From assembly GCA_029717555.1 (NCBI GenBank), contig JAMDHS010000001.1, forward strand, positions 372,001 through 436,000: a DNA stretch of 64,000 nucleotides, read 5' to 3'. The position numbers were made by a program, and so were the translations under genes. The stretch comes from Peribolospora baueri (Eukaryota > Basidiomycota > Peribolosporomycetes > Peribolosporales > Peribolosporaceae). Position 1 is the first letter of the stretch. Each line of letters opens with the position of its first letter. A model generated the notes under the pieces. The model did not search any database, was not told where the DNA came from, and saw nothing but the letters and a program-made list of their open reading frames with translations. Of the stretch, positions 30,348-43,751 are shown one piece after another.

Positions 30348-31763
30348 ATGTCTGCTCCATCCACACGCGTGTTGCGTTCTGCTTCCCGGCAATCAACACA
30401 TGTCAAAGCACCACCGTCACCGGCGACGTCGTCTCGCAAAAGGCAAAATGGCCGTGAGGCCGCCGTTGACGGCACCGGCAGCAGCGATGGGACAGCAGCT
30501 CCGACGGCAGGAGCAAGCTCTTCGAGGAAAGCTCGAAAGTTGGAACAGCTTTCACTATTCGCTTCCAGTTCGCCCTTCCCGGACTATGGTGGACCTTCTC
30601 CAGCACAGTGTCGTCAGGTGGTCGACCTCCTAGCTGAGCACCATGGCAGCAACCCACAGAGAGAACTCGGCAAAACAGCGTACGGCGGGTGTGGTGATGT
30701 GGCGAATATCCTTGACGCCCTTGTGCGCACAACGATCTCCCAGAGTGAGAGATGTGACGCAGATGGAAGCGAGGAAGGGCGAGGAAAAGAAGGACGAAGG
30801 CGTTTACTCTCACACTTGGTCATTTTCTTTGCACAGACACCACCAATGTCAATAGTACCAGGGCACATCGCTCCCTTGTGGATACCTTTGGCACACCTCC
30901 TGATTGCTGGGAGGCTATCCTCCAAGCACCGCTTTCGGATCTAGTTGGTGCTCTCCGATGCGGCGGCCTTGCCCAAAGGAAAGCGGAAACTATTCACAAG
31001 GTCATGAGTGAGGTGAAGAAAAAATATGGCAGTGACCCGATTAGCCTGGATCATCTGCACGGCCGTTCTAATGCCGAAGTGATGGAAGAGCTTGTGAGCT
31101 TCGATGGCATTGGTCCAAAGACCGCGTCATGTGTGAGTCCACTCTTGTCCGTCTTTGCAGGGGCGTACCACACCCACAATGACTGACGCATTGCACTTTG
31201 AACTGCCGAGCAGGTCCTGCTCTTCAGCATGGGAAGAGCAAGTTTTGCCGTCGATACCCACGTCCTCCGTCTCTCAAAGGCATTGGGCTGGGTGCCAGCC
31301 TCAGCAACCCGGGATCAGGCCTTCCATCACCTTGATTTACGGATTCCGGATGAACTTAAGTACCCTCTTCATGTCCTCCTCGTCAAAGTACGTCCTGATT
31401 GTACAAGAGACTTGCTTAATGACATGGTGTCTGACCATTAGTGCTCATGATTTCCAGCACGGCAGGTCTTGTCCAAACTGTGCTGCCAATGGGCAACCTC
31501 GGTGGGGAGGACGTAAGCGTCTCTCCGTAGTCACTGCTGATCAACAGTCTGTGGTCACTTCTGCATCTCCATCTGTAAAGGTGAAGCAGGAAGTGGAAGT
31601 GGGTATGAATAGTGTGCCCGACGCGGACATCAAATATAGTGTAGGTAGCAATGACATCAAAGTGGAGACGGCTGAGGCAAGGCCGATGCAGGTTGCGCCT
31701 GCAGCTTGTCCCTTGAAGTCGCACGGTCTGCTCAAATGGAGGCCGACGAAACAGGAGAAATAG
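30348..31763 (+). CDS. Endonuclease III-like HhH-GPD DNA glycosylase (base excision repair)
   Basis: The predicted enzyme removes oxidised bases from DNA. The N-terminus (MSAPSTRVLRSASRQ...) is basic and Ser/Ala-rich, suitable for a nuclear protein. The family core starts FPDYGGPSPAQCRQVVDLL and GCGDVANILDALVRTTISQ. The helix-hairpin-helix follows as FDGIGPKTASCVLLF, with the Lys that marks bifunctional glycosylase/lyases. The catalytic Asp lies in FAVDTHVLRLSKALGWVP, and DLRIPDELKYPLHVLLVKHGRSCPNC follows. Only this Cys pair is seen where EndoIII has four Cys for an iron-sulfur cluster, so the cluster is probably absent or incomplete. The tail is unstructured and ends RPTKQEK. It closely resembles the filamentous-fungal HhH-GPD proteins I know. 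About four introns. Confidence 0.87.
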
Positions 31764-31838
31764 ATTGCGCTGCATTATGACGATCTTTAATACATACTGT
31801 GTAGAGGTCCCCTTCTCCTAACTGCCATGACATGGCGA

Positions 31839-33071
31839 TCAACGTGTTCCATCAAATCGTACACCCATGTTCGCGCTGGGGTTCAGTCCCAGTAGCTTCA
31901 TCCTCGCAGCCTCGATTCGCTCGTTCTGGACCTTACGAAGCGCGGCCAATTGCTCCTTGCTCATCCATGACTCTTGCTCGACGGTTGCCCGCCTGTGAGA
32001 CTTGCGAGCATTGTCCTAGAGAGCCGTCGACAGGATACACCAGTCACATCAGATGCGGAAAGCAAAGGGGTAGATGATTGTAAAATGATGCATACCTCAT
32101 CCTTCGAAAAGTCAAACTCGTCGCTTATGCCCATGCTCTCGCCCATACGTATCGCCTCCATTCGTTTATCGTGGGCCTAAAGGTAGTAGATTTGACGTCA
32201 ATCGTTTCGCCCCGCTCGGGACGCATACGAAACACCCTCGTAAGTAACACCCACATCAAGATTGTAAAATTTCTCGTGCGGCAGCGTTGCTGTGTTGAAG
32301 TCCTATGTGATAATGCGATAAGACATATATAGTGAGCCATCGTATTCCTCGAGCATGGCGGACGGACCGCTTACCTCCACAAATCTGGCGATCTCTGCCT
32401 TCTCCTTAGAACCACTGAGGCTCTCCGGATTCATCATGCGATGCTCAACGAGCCAGGCTCTGAACTCGGCTTGTTTCTCTGGAAGGTCAGCCTCGGTGAT
32501 GATGCCATACTTTCCCCATTGGTCGGTGACGGCACCAGTAGAACCCTTGTCATTTCCATTGTCCTTCCTCTGTGAAGAGCCCACGAAAGCAATTAGCGTC
32601 TGCCGGACTATCGGGTTACGATAAATAGAGGCTCACCTTGTACCGCTTATCCGTTTTACGTTTTCGTTCTCTGCCATCGTCTCCATGCTTTCGACGTTCC
32701 TTTTCCCTCCTTCTCTTCCGACGTTTCCTCGCTTCACGGTCCGAATCCGAATCCCGCCCCGTGGAGGAGTCCGACGATGGCGAGCGAGAGCGAGAGCGAC
32801 GATGGTGCCGCCGAGAGGAAGAGTGATGTGAGCGATGATGGCGGTGGTGTCGCCGCGGCGACTTCGAGCGAGATCGGGGTTGTGAATTGTGTCTATGGCG
32901 GCGGTCGGACCGCGAACGCTCCAGGGATCGAGAACGGTCGCGGGTTGCGTGCTGGTCCTCCTTCCTTTCCCGACTTAAGTGTTTGGACGAAGACGCTTCG
33001 GTCGCCACTCTCGGACTCCTGCTACGGCTTCGATGTCTGTGGCGGCTGGTCGCCGGGCTGTCCTCGACCAT
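31839..33071 (-). CDS. RS-rich nuclear protein, style cell-cycle inhibitor 1 (SCI1)-like
   Basis: The role in fungi is unknown. The first exon, from MVEDSPATSRHRHRSRSRSPR, is an extended Arg/Ser/His domain like that of splicing-associated proteins, turning into a Lys/Arg run (KRRKRRREKERRKHG). After splicing the conserved part reads WGKYGIITEADLPEKQAEFRAWLVE, then IARFVEDFNTATLPHEKFYNL and DKRMEAIRMGESMGISDEFDF. The last exon gives SWMSKEQLAALRKVQNERIEAARMKLLGLNP and ends VRFDGTR. The domain order matches the plant and fungal SCI1-like family. Likely nuclear, possibly linked to RNA processing; that is inference from the RS domain. Transcribed away from ERB1's 3' end, 185 bases apart. Confidence 0.68.
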
Positions 33072-33255
33072 GCTGGTAAAACGTTTGACGATGAGCAAAG
33101 TGTTGTTTAAAAGATTCCTGATGCGGGGCTGGGAGTAGTCGAGGGTCACGTGCACCAACCATTCCGAATGGTGACCTTCTTTACTACTCTTAATACTGAA
33201 TTAGAAGCGCTCCGGTATATCGTACAAGTAGTCTAGTAGTACTGAGTTTCAGTTC

Positions 33256-36187
33256 TCAAGTAGTCCAAAGACGTACATCCCCATCCGAGCCAGCGGTCAC
33301 GAGCCAGGGCTCACTGGGATGCCACTTAGCATCGAGGATTCCAAGACCAGCGGTGACGGTATGTCCCCGGAGAACCTTGAGCGGCACCACTAGGGGATTC
33401 TGCGAGAGGTCGGAAAAAACAGTACCATGGAACACATTCGCAGTGCCATCGTCCGCTGTCGAAGCAAAGAGGGGGTAGCTTTTATGGTAGACGACGGAAC
33501 GTATGGCACGGGAGTGATACCTAGGTGCAAGGAGGGAAATGCAGGAGGTGAGAGAGTGTGCTATGCCGAAGTGGAAGCGAAGGGAACACGACGTACCTTA
33601 GAGTCTTATATGGCTTCGAGCTAAGGTCCATGTCGAACCAAACGAGTCGCTTGTCGTAGCTACCGACGATGATGTTGTCTCCCCCAGGATGCACGTCGAA
33701 AGAAGAAATCCACTTCAGACCGGGGGTCAACGTCTTGACGAGAGCCTGTGCGGCAAGATCGTACAATCGAACGTAACGTTGGGTCTGAACACAAGATACC
33801 GGCGAGAAAATGTTTCGATGTCATAATCATTGGCAAGTGGTCAACAGCTAGCGCGTCAAAAACACGAGTATACCACAGCCAGTCACGCCGGCTTACAGCT
33901 ACAAAAAGTTGTGGCTTGAGGGGGTGGAAGGCAACTCGCTGCACCGCTGAGCCCTTGGCGGCTCGTTTGAAAGGCGCTTGAGAGCGATGCTTAGTCAATT
34001 GGTGAATGAGAACGGAATTCGAGCCGACTGGAGGCAGAACGTAACCAATCCTTCTCAGCGCTGACCAAATACGGAAGCTGCCCCGCTACACTAATCAGCT
34101 TACCATCACCGCAGACAGTTGCAAAGTAATCCCCCTTTCCATGCCATGCTACTTGCTTGGGTGTCCCGGGAAGTTCGACATGTAGTAGAATGCCCGAAGC
34201 CCGCTCTTTTTCCGTAGCTTTGACCCACTTGACACCCTTGATCGCCTTACTGGGCTCTTGCGTCGGGTTGGAACCGGAATTCAAAGCGGACAAAACGTGC
34301 GATAGAATGGACGTGTAAACGGTGGCAGATGAGATCGAGGGAGGCGCTATCACGGTGATCCGTCCAGAGCTACAGAGACACAGAAGGTATTGGTCAGCTT
34401 TCTGGCCGGGCTTGGACAGTATGCTTAACCGACAGAACTCCGCTCGTAACTTACGACGCAGCGGCGAAGAAAGGAAGCGATCGGTTTGGACACCACTCAA
34501 CAGAGAAGACAGGTCCCTGATCGGCAGCTTTCTGATTCAGGTCCCACTTCGCGGCACATCGGCCCGTCGCGAGTTCCCAAAGTCGGAGGACGCCATCTTC
34601 GGCACCAGTCGCAATCCAGTTGCCAAAACCGTCGACCGCACAGCATCTCACGCGAGACTTGCGGGGATGCGAATAGACGACTGCCGTCGTTGTCGGGAAT
34701 GGTCGAAGTTCCTTGGGCGAAGGCAGCTTAGGGACGAGTGACTCCGGATCGATGTCAACGCGGCTCCGACGAATCCTAGGTGCGAGATACAAATCAAGGC
34801 ATCGCTCGAAGCGTTCCTGGACGAAATTCTGATAACCGGGCACGAGGCGTAAAGAGTCATGCTTTGCTGGAATAAAGTCGGTCTTGCGGTCTTCTCGATC
34901 CGCTTCGAGCCACCCCTTCCGCTCTTTGTCCGTAAACAGATATTCGGCTGGAGGGTTATACGACTGATCGTGATTTGGGAGGGCCAATTTGGGAGCTGGC
35001 ATGTGCATCGGATGGTCGGCTCGAGGTTCGTCCGCGTCGCTCCAGAGGTTGAAGAACTGTGGTCGTTGAGATGCTGGAGCCCGAGGTAAAATACGGCCTT
35101 CCCTGATAGCTCGCACAATTTTCATAACCTAGCGAAAGGAGCAACTTGCGGTAATCAGTTTCTTGGATCGGCCCAGAAGTACGTAAAAAACGGAATAGAG
35201 TCACCCGTGCTTACCTTCTTGTGCTCCCACTTGCTCGGAACGAACCTTCGCTTTGGTTCAGGACGAGCAGTAAGAGGCGTGACCATCTCTTTGCCAGGTC
35301 CGGTGAACCACTCGGTCATGGGCTCATAAGGGTCGTAAGAAGCGTCAGGTATCTCGCCTTGCTGAAGGCGCCGAATGATGTCCAGCTCTTCGTCGGTGAG
35401 CTTGGCTTGCTTGCCAAGAAGTTCGTCTTTGGCGGAAACCCTTAGGAGTGCAAAACGGAAGCCGGACATGAGCTGGTGTTGGAGCTACAAATTTAAAACT
35501 GCCTCGCTCACCAAGAGTCCGGATCTTCGACCGTCTCGAGGAACTTGTCCAATTCATCAGTGGTAGCCGGCTTCAAGAGCTTGTTGCCGTTGACATCGTA
35601 GCCAATGTGCGGCAAGTCGTCGTACCAATGGAGTGGTACGTTTCCAACTCGATTCGGCGCCTGCCAAGAAATATCGAAGCAAGTGACAGCGGAGCACATG
35701 TCAGCGAGGAGAACAGTGCAGCTGAGGCGCCATAACCACTCCACAAATCCCTTACGTCTTCCGTGGATGAATCACTATCGTAAACTGCGTCGATTTCCGG
35801 ATAAACCTTCTTGAGCTCGCCCGTGAGTGCACTTCTTTGCCAGCCGTCTCCTTGGTCGCCATCTTCCTCCTCCCTCTCGCTCTTGTTCTCGCTGTCGTGG
35901 GCGGAATTGTCTACATTCTCGCTCCCACTGATACTTTTGGCGTCGCTCTCGTCTTCTTCCTCTTCCTCCTCTTCCTCTTCCTCATCTGAGTCCCCTCCCA
36001 GATCGTGGTCACTGGCGTCAATCTCCGGAAACTCTTCCCCTTCGGAGTCGGTGCTGGCGTCCAAATCGGAACCTGGAATGCTGTCCTCTTCCGCTGCGCT
36101 TAGGTCGAGCTCTGCAAACTCTTCGCGCACAGCCGAAGGGGTAGCTGGGGTTGGCGGCGCCGGCGCGTGACGCTTGCGCTTCTCCAT
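33256..36187 (-). CDS. ERB1: Ribosome biogenesis protein ERB1 (BOP1 family)
   Basis: ERB1 works with NOP7 and YTM1 in nucleolar maturation of the 60S subunit. The start is [18 protein letters not shown] long acidic region follows, with an uninterrupted Asp/Glu run ([15 protein letters not shown], about 35940-35990). The BOP1 N-terminal domain reads [88 protein letters not shown] and [15 protein letters not shown]40 repeats begin with [21 protein letters not shown] and end [14 protein letters not shown] (stop at 33256-33258). About nine introns. All family landmarks are present. It shares a 188-base divergent promoter with ARP4. Confidence 0.94.
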
Positions 36188-36375
36188 TGAAGCTGATGGT
36201 GTTGAACGAGTACGGTTGTGATGGTAAGAGGACCGAGAAGAAGAGTGGAAGCCAAAAAGAAACTGCGGCAAGCTCGACGCGTGGGTTACATCCGCCGCAG
36301 CCTACTCGTCTGATCGCTGACGCGCTCACTCTCGCCTTCTCATTCCGGAGATTGTACCAGAGACGACATTGCAAG

Positions 36376-38364
36376 ATGGTGTATGGAGGAGGTAAGCCTG
36401 ATGCGTCCTATCTGTCGTTGGTGCTCTCGCGATGGATGTAGAGAATCTAACGACGCTGTTCTCGTTGTTACCTTCTCTCGTCCCGCCTCAAGACGAGATC
36501 TCGGCCGTTGTGCTTGACATCGGCTCTTCGTCGACGCGAGCGGGGTGGGCTGGGGAAGACTCACCACGCGCCGTGTTCCCTACGTCTTATGGGTACACTC
36601 TGGACGATGCGGAGATGGCTGATCAAGACGAAGATGCTCCTGCGTCGGAGCCATCGCAGCAGAAGCAGACTGCTTGGGATGGAAAACGAAGGTACTTGGG
36701 AGATGCAGGTGTTCGGATTTGGCGGCCTAACATGGAGGTGTTCAACCCAGTCCAAGACGGCATGCGTGAGTATCTGTTATTTTCAAGGCATGATTGGAAA
36801 ACGCATTTTGATTTACACGGTTTCACGTTGTCCGCCTCGAAGTGTCCGATGCGGTCTCGCTATCCGCTATCACGGACTATGCTTTCCGTGACCGTCTTCG
36901 CACCGACCTCTCTGAGCACCCGTTGCTCTTGACGGAACCCGCATGGAATACTAAGGAGAACCGGGAGAGTGCAATTGAGGTAGCATTTGAGAAGTTCGAG
37001 GTTCCAGCATTCTACATTGCCAACAATACGGTCTTGTCGGCGTGAGTTTCGCCGACGCATTCAAGGGGCTGCCGGCCTTGAGAGAGACTTTTTTGACTAA
37101 CAGGCATCTCTACCTTCAAACACAAGATTTGCGGCTGGAAAGAGCACCGCACTCGTGGTCGACGTCGGTGCGGAGAACGCGAGCGCAATCCCCGTTGTCG
37201 ATGGATTTGTCCTTCGCAAAGGTGTGTGTGGTGACCGGAAACTTTTCTTAGCAACTCCAACTCATCGTGCCTTCATCGCTATCCTAGGGATTCTGCGACA
37301 ACCCACCGCGGGATCTGCCATATCTCGCGCTCTTCTCCACTATCTCAAATCAGCGAACCCGCCTGTTCCCATCGTCCCTCAATACCTTGTGAAGAGCAAG
37401 ACTCCCGTAGAGCCAGGGCAAGCGGCGGAAGCGTCCCTACGAGAAGACCGACTAGCTGTGAGCTCTACGGCGCCTATTATGCTAGGTAGTTGAATGCATC
37501 GCTTACATTGCGAGTTACTTACGATCTCTACCCCTGCAAATCAGTCTACCACGGACTCTTTCAAGCAATTCGCGGAGATGAGCCTCATGCACGAGTTCAA
37601 GGAGGCGGTTGGCCAAGTTTACGAGAACAAATGGGACGAGAAGTGAGCCGATCCTCTTCCGTGCCAGTCCGGAGGACTATTGTAGAGCTGGAGATGACAC
37701 AAGCTGTGATTATCACCGCCTTTACGCCAACAGTTCAGCTGCCCTGAAGGTGGCGCGGCCATTCGAGTTTCCAGACGGTTACAACAACGTCTTCGGTATG
37801 GAAAGGCTTAGAGCATCAGAAGTTATGTTCTCACCTTCGGAGTTCCAGTCACTTGACATCGTGAGTGACAAACAAGGTCCCACGACATTGGTTATCACTA
37901 GTTGGGTCTTAACGACGTTTCCTTCTTCAGGTCCCTCAATCTGCTACCAACCTGACCAGCGTGACGCAGATGATCATTGACAGTGTGATGGCAACTGACG
38001 TCGACAGCCGAGCTAGTCTTTTGAACAATATTGTACTCGTCGGCGGCGGCACTTTGCTACTCGGGTTTGCGGACCGTATTAGTTACGAGTTGGGCGTTTC
38101 CATGCCGGGAGTGAGTCTCTTGTACTTGACGTGCGCAATGCTGGGCTGGACATGGCTTAATCCTTGTTGTATGCACTCCATCGTAACCGTTTCTGACAGA
38201 GCAAAATCAAGATTCACTCTCCCGGCAACCTCGTGGAGCGCCGGTACTCCTCCTGGCTTGGTGGGTCTATCTTGGCCTCCTTGGGTACCTTCCACCAGCT
38301 GTGGGTGAGCCGAGAGGAATATCAAGAGCATGGACGGGCAATCGTGAATGCCAGGTGTAAATAA
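36376..38364 (+). CDS. ARP4: Actin-related protein 4 (INO80/SWR1/NuA4 subunit)
   Basis: ARP4 is a nuclear actin-related subunit of chromatin remodelling and histone acetylation complexes. The first exon is MVYGG plus one base (36376-36391). Splicing to about 36492 gives [20 protein letters not shown] and [19 protein letters not shown], the standard ARP4 N-terminus. Further landmarks are [84 protein letters not shown], and the end [20 protein letters not shown] then [16 protein letters not shown]. About 10 introns, some exons under 60 bases. No damage is seen. Confidence 0.93.
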
Positions 38365-38465
38365 ACTGTGAATATGTATGTAGAGCTGCAAAGCGTTATC
38401 GCTTAGCAAATGCTCTCCGAAAATTTTGAACAGTCGTAAGGAAAAAGGACACTTTGACTGCTTAC

Positions 38466-38592
38466 TGTAACGGTGTGAGTGACCCGATCACCTTGGCCAC
38501 GTGGCCGACACCGCCTGTACGGTAGTCATCTCCCCGCCGCCGGGCGCTCGTCTTGGAGGAAACACCTTTTGCACATACCTTATCCTGTTACA
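38466..38592 (+). repeat. 5' LTR of the chromovirus fossil
   Basis: It is 127 bases long with TGTAAC/GTTACA inverted ends. This is unusually short for a gypsy LTR. It is preceded by CTTAC. Confidence 0.88.
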
Positions 38593-41500
38593 TGGCGACG
38601 CCTGGATTCGACATATCCTCATCGACATTGCGGTCCCCAAGCCGCTTCCACAACAGTTTTTTATTATTAAGGTTTTTGCAGGGGTCGGCACCCAGCCTCA
38701 CGGGCCCGGTTGTCATAAATGTGACCATCCAGACCCCAGATGCCAAGCCTCCCAATCCTCGCACGCCGCACGTGTCGCCCACACGTGCCTGGGAATTCCA
38801 TTATCAGCATCGCGACACCTTCGCGACAACGTCACTACCTCGTGTCCGCCTCTCGTATCCCAGCTATGTTTCCCTCGTTCGCTCTCCGCGTTCCCCCTCG
38901 CGCCCTCGGCTACTGTGGCTTGGGGCCACACATGTATATAAAGCCGAAGTTTCTGAGCCCGTCACTTCCTCTCTCCTCAGAAACTTCCCTATAAAATTAG
39001 TCACACTCCCCGATACGAGAGTATACAACTCAGAACTCGCCCTTTCCTTGATCACTTGTACGTGTGCGGTCCGTTTGGTTGAAGGCTTAGGGATACCGAC
39101 TGGCTTAACGGGTCGAGCGCCCTGAGAGCGGGTTAGTTCCTGACACTATAGGGAAGTTTCTCAACAGTCCCTGTCCTTTTCCTTCTTCCCCGTCCATTCG
39201 GAACTTTTACCCCACACTTCTTTTTTTCTTTTCGTTCTTCCCCGTTCACTTCCGCCGGTACCCCCGACGACGACACACCTCCGTCGACGTTCCCTTCCGA
39301 CGTCGACGACGCACCTCCGTCGGCCCTCTCCCCGACGACGACGATTGACCCCCGCCGGCATCCCCGACGACGACTCTCCCCAACGCCATTTCCCCGGTCC
39401 TCAGCACCAACGAGCACTCTCAGATGCAGGACCAAGATCACGAGATGGCTCCCCGACGCCCGAAGCCCCGCCGCCCAAACCTGATGCCCAGAAGGCTCTC
39501 ATCGACGCCCTTGGGTACTTCCGCGACTTCTTCCGCGCTCAGGGTTCCCGGCAGCCCTCGCAGGCCCAGGCGGCATCTCAGGCGGCTCCCCAGGCGTCGC
39601 ATCTCCGGATGGGCAACGACCCGCCGGGCTTCAGTGGTACGGACCGCTCGGCCTGCTCCGACTTCTTCTCGCATGTCGAGCTTTACTTCGAGTCAAATGC
39701 GCACATCTTCCAGAACGACGGCCTGAAGATCTTGTACGCGGCCAACCTGCTCCGTAGGCCTTCACCTGGTACTCCTCCCGCCAGGAGAAGTGGGACCTGC
39801 CCATGAATGAGTCGTTCGCCACGTTCCGTGCCGCCGTCACCGACCAATTCGGCATCCCCGACGAGCGGACGGACGTCCTCCGCCGCCTCAACCGCCTCTA
39901 CCATTAGGCTCGGTCTCCGACTACGCCAGCGAGTTCGACACCCTCGAAAGTCGGAAAGTCGGCTCAGTTGGCCCAACGAGGCCCCTTCAGAACCAATTTT
40001 ATCAGGGCCTGAAGGAGGAGATCAAGGATGAGTTGTCGCGGGTTACAGAGTTGCCGACGACGTTGAGCGGACTCGTGAGCCTGGCCGTCCAGCTGGGCAA
40101 CCGCCAACGGGAGAGAGCCGAGGAGCGCCGCGCCCCCAACTTCCACAGGGACCCGCGCTACCTCCGACCTGTGCCCAATCGGCCTTGGGCGGACCGCCAC
40201 GTCGAGCGAGCTGTCCACCCCTCAACGGCGCCCGTGCCTATGGAAGTCGATGACACGACGACGAGAAGTGCGCCTAACCACCCCCGTCGCCGCCTCAGCC
40301 CCGCTGAGAAGGATCGCCGCCGACGGGAAGGTGCCTCCACTGTGCCGCGGGTCACCAAATCGGCGACTGTCCGGAGAGATCCCGATCCCAGCGCCGCGCC
40401 TCGGGACACCTTGAGTCCGCAGGGCTCGCGCCGGCCCTCGGACGAAGCGGTCAGGCGTTCCCACCGGGCTCTGCCGGCGCCCACCGGGTCGCAGGTGCCC
40501 TATCCTGCGGCCCCGAATGGTGGCCACTTTCGCATCCAGGTGGCTCTGGTGACAAAGCCGTTCGCCCGCCCATCGATACTGTCGCCCTCCTCGATCCCGG
40601 CGCATCATCGTGCTTCATCGACCCCGACTTCTGCCAAAAGCACTGCCTCGCCCTGCGTCCGAAGCCTCACCCGATCGACATCAACGTCTTCGACGGTCGG
40701 CCCAGTGCTTCGGGCGCCATCACTCACTGGTGCTCAGCGTCAACTGGCTCCGTGAGCACCAGCCCGACGTCCGCTGGCGTGACAACGCGCTCTCCCTGCG
40801 CTGCGCGCCGTGTCTGGACCACTCTCGACCCACTACGCACGTCGTCACCGCCATGGCCACCAGCTTCGCTGTCTCCCCGTGGCCCTTGAGCCGTCGGCAC
40901 CCTTGGATGTTGCCTTCGTCAACGCCTCCGCGTTTGCAGCCCTGGCGAAGGAGGCTCCAGACGCCTCCGGCACGCTCTCCTTCCACGATGAGCCCCTCGA
41001 TTCTCTCGCCACGTTTTCCGTCGCGCCTACCCCGTTTGAGCGAGACTTGCCCGATGGTCCCGATCATGCTGCCCAGATCCGCCAGGCCAGTCCCTGCCTG
41101 TTTCCATGACCTCCTGACGGCTTTCTCCAAAGTCATGGCCGACGTGCTTCTCCCGCATCGGCCTCACGACCTTGCGATCCAACTCGAGCCCGGAGCTATA
41201 CCCCCATTCGGTCCCATCTCCGCCCTCTCGAGGCGCCCCGACCACTCCGTCGGCAGCAAGGCCAGCGACTCCGCTCCCGAGATCGTGATTCGCCCCGTCT
41301 CGGAAGCCGCCTCGAACCGCTACTCCGGCGCACTCCCGGCACCACCTGCGACTCCCGCGCTTGCGCTCGCAACCTCCTCGGACGCTCCCAACGCGGATTC
41401 CTCCGGTCTCTCCCAGCGCGACATCCTCGCTACGACTGTGACTGCCTCACCGTCCGACCCTGCCGCGATTCCCGCACATGCCCTCGCAACCTCCGTGGAC

Positions 41501-43751
41501 AGCCCCGAAGCGGAAGTCTCCGGTCCCTCAGCTGTGCAACCCCCGGCACTCCGACCGTGACCGCCTCGCTGTCCGCCCCTGCGCCTCGCCGTCCGACCCT
41601 CCCGCCTCGCCTTCCGGCTCCACCGTAAATCCAGATCTCCGTTCCGACATCCTGACGTACCTGCCGCACGACCCCGCCGTCGCTGAAGTCCTCACCCAGC
41701 TGCAGGCAGGAGAGGAACCGTCTCGACCCGACTTCGCATTACGAGATGGCCTCCTCACGTACAAGGAACGGGTCTACGTCCCGGATTTCGAGCCTCTGCG
41801 CGTCCGCATCCTCCAGCAGGCCCACGATTCGTCCACCGCTGGCCATCCTGGACGTGCGCGCACTTACGAGCTTGTGTACCGCAACTTTTTCTGGACTGGG
41901 CTGCGCGCTTTTGTTGATGAGTACGTTCAGACCTGCAAGACGTGCCAGCGCAACAAGCCAGTCCATCATCGCAACTTCGGCCTCTTGCAGCCGTTGCCGG
42001 TACCAAGCCGCCCTGGGGGTCCATCTCCATGGACCACATCACAGACCTCCCGCCTTCCGCCGGCTTCAATGCCATCCTCGTCGTCGTTGACCGCCTCACC
42101 AAGCAATCTCACTTCATCCCGGCCCGCAAGTCCAACACCAGCAAGGACTTGGCGCAGCAGTTCATGACCAACGTTTTCCGACTGCACGGCCTACCCGGTG
42201 ACATTGTTTCCGACCGCGGCCCGACATTCACGTCAAGGTGGTGGTCAGACCTGTTGTGTGCCCTCAACATCGAGCCCAACCTGTCGACTGCGTTCCATCC
42301 CCAAAGTGACGGTCAGACGGAGCGCGTGAATCAGGTGGTCGAGCAACACTTTCGCACCTTTTGCGACCACCTGCAGGACGACTGGGTGTCATGGTTACCC
42401 CACGCCGAGTTCGCCTACAACAACGCGCACCATTCGTCCATCGGCATGTCGCCGTTCTTTGCCAACTACGGTTTCCACCCGGTTTTGAGCTGACCCTCCG
42501 CGAGAGCACCAGGTACGCAAATCCATGTCCGCGGCACAAGGCACGCAAGCCAAGTACGCTAACCGGCGTCGAACGAAGGCTCCCACCTTCGAACTCGGCC
42601 AGCGTGTCTGGCTCATTCGCCGTTTCGTCCGCACCACCCGGCCCTCCGACAAGCTAGACGCAAAACGCCTCGGCCCGTTCCTGGTGCACGGACGAGTTGG
42701 TGAATCGGCATACCGGCTGGAGCTCCCCACCAATATGAAGATTCACAATGTCTTCCACGTTTCCCTCCTTGAGCCGTACCACACGAACCGACTACCCTCA
42801 AGGCCACGCTTCTCCCGCGCCGCCCGATCCCGAGGTCGACGACAACGGCGACCTACACTACGAAGTCTCGCGCATTCTCGACTCCCGTCTCCGCCGTCGC
42901 AAACTGGAATACCTGGAAGCACGGGAAGGAGGCGAACCAGCGCGCCCTCCGCCGTCTCGAAGACGAAGCACAGCGCAGGGACGATGCTTACGTCAAGCAT
43001 GGCTTCAAGATCGGCGACAGGGTCTTACGACAGCGCGCGGCAAGAAACCACGAGTTGGAGCCCCGCTGGGATGGACCTTTCATCATCCGGTCAACCACAC
43101 GCTAGGGCTCCCGCCTAAGCGTAAGTGGGATCATCGCATCGACACGGGCGGAGCTCGGCAGGGGGTGCGGCCCCATTCGCCACCGGAGCATGAGGCGGTA
43201 CGGCGCTTCATTGACGAGGGTCTGGCAAACGGGACGATCGAACCCGCCGACGGCTCGCCCTGGGGATCTCGCCTATCACCCTGGTGCGGAAGAAGACCGG
43301 CGAGATTAGGGTGTGCATCGACTATCGCGCCCTGAACGCCATCACCCGCAAGAGCGCGTACCCGCTCGTCCGCATCGATGACTGCTACCAGATGCTGCGG
43401 GGTGCGCAGTTTTTTCACCTCCCTCGACCTGAAGTACGGGTACGTCCAGGTCCGCATCGCCGATGAGACAGGGAGAAGAAGACGGCGTTCGTCAGCAGGT
43501 ACGGGCACTTCCAGTTCAAGGTCATGCCCATCGCCCCTCTGGAGGAGGAGCAACAGCAGCAAGAAGAGTCTTCCGAACTCAGTCTCATTCCTACATTTCA
43601 CCCCATTCCTTTCCTCATCTTTTTCCTTCCCGCCTTATGTCATTTCCCTCATCTTTACCCTGTTTCCTTCCCTTCTTTTCATTTTACTCCTCTTCCCCAT
43701 TTTCTTTTCCCTTTCCGCTCTCCGGGACGATCGCCTCTTCCGGACGGGGCA

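Noticed and set aside
39345-42657. Several plus-strand open frames that look like host proteins
   Set aside because: They lie between matching LTRs and show gag, protease and integrase features, so they belong to the retroelement fossil.
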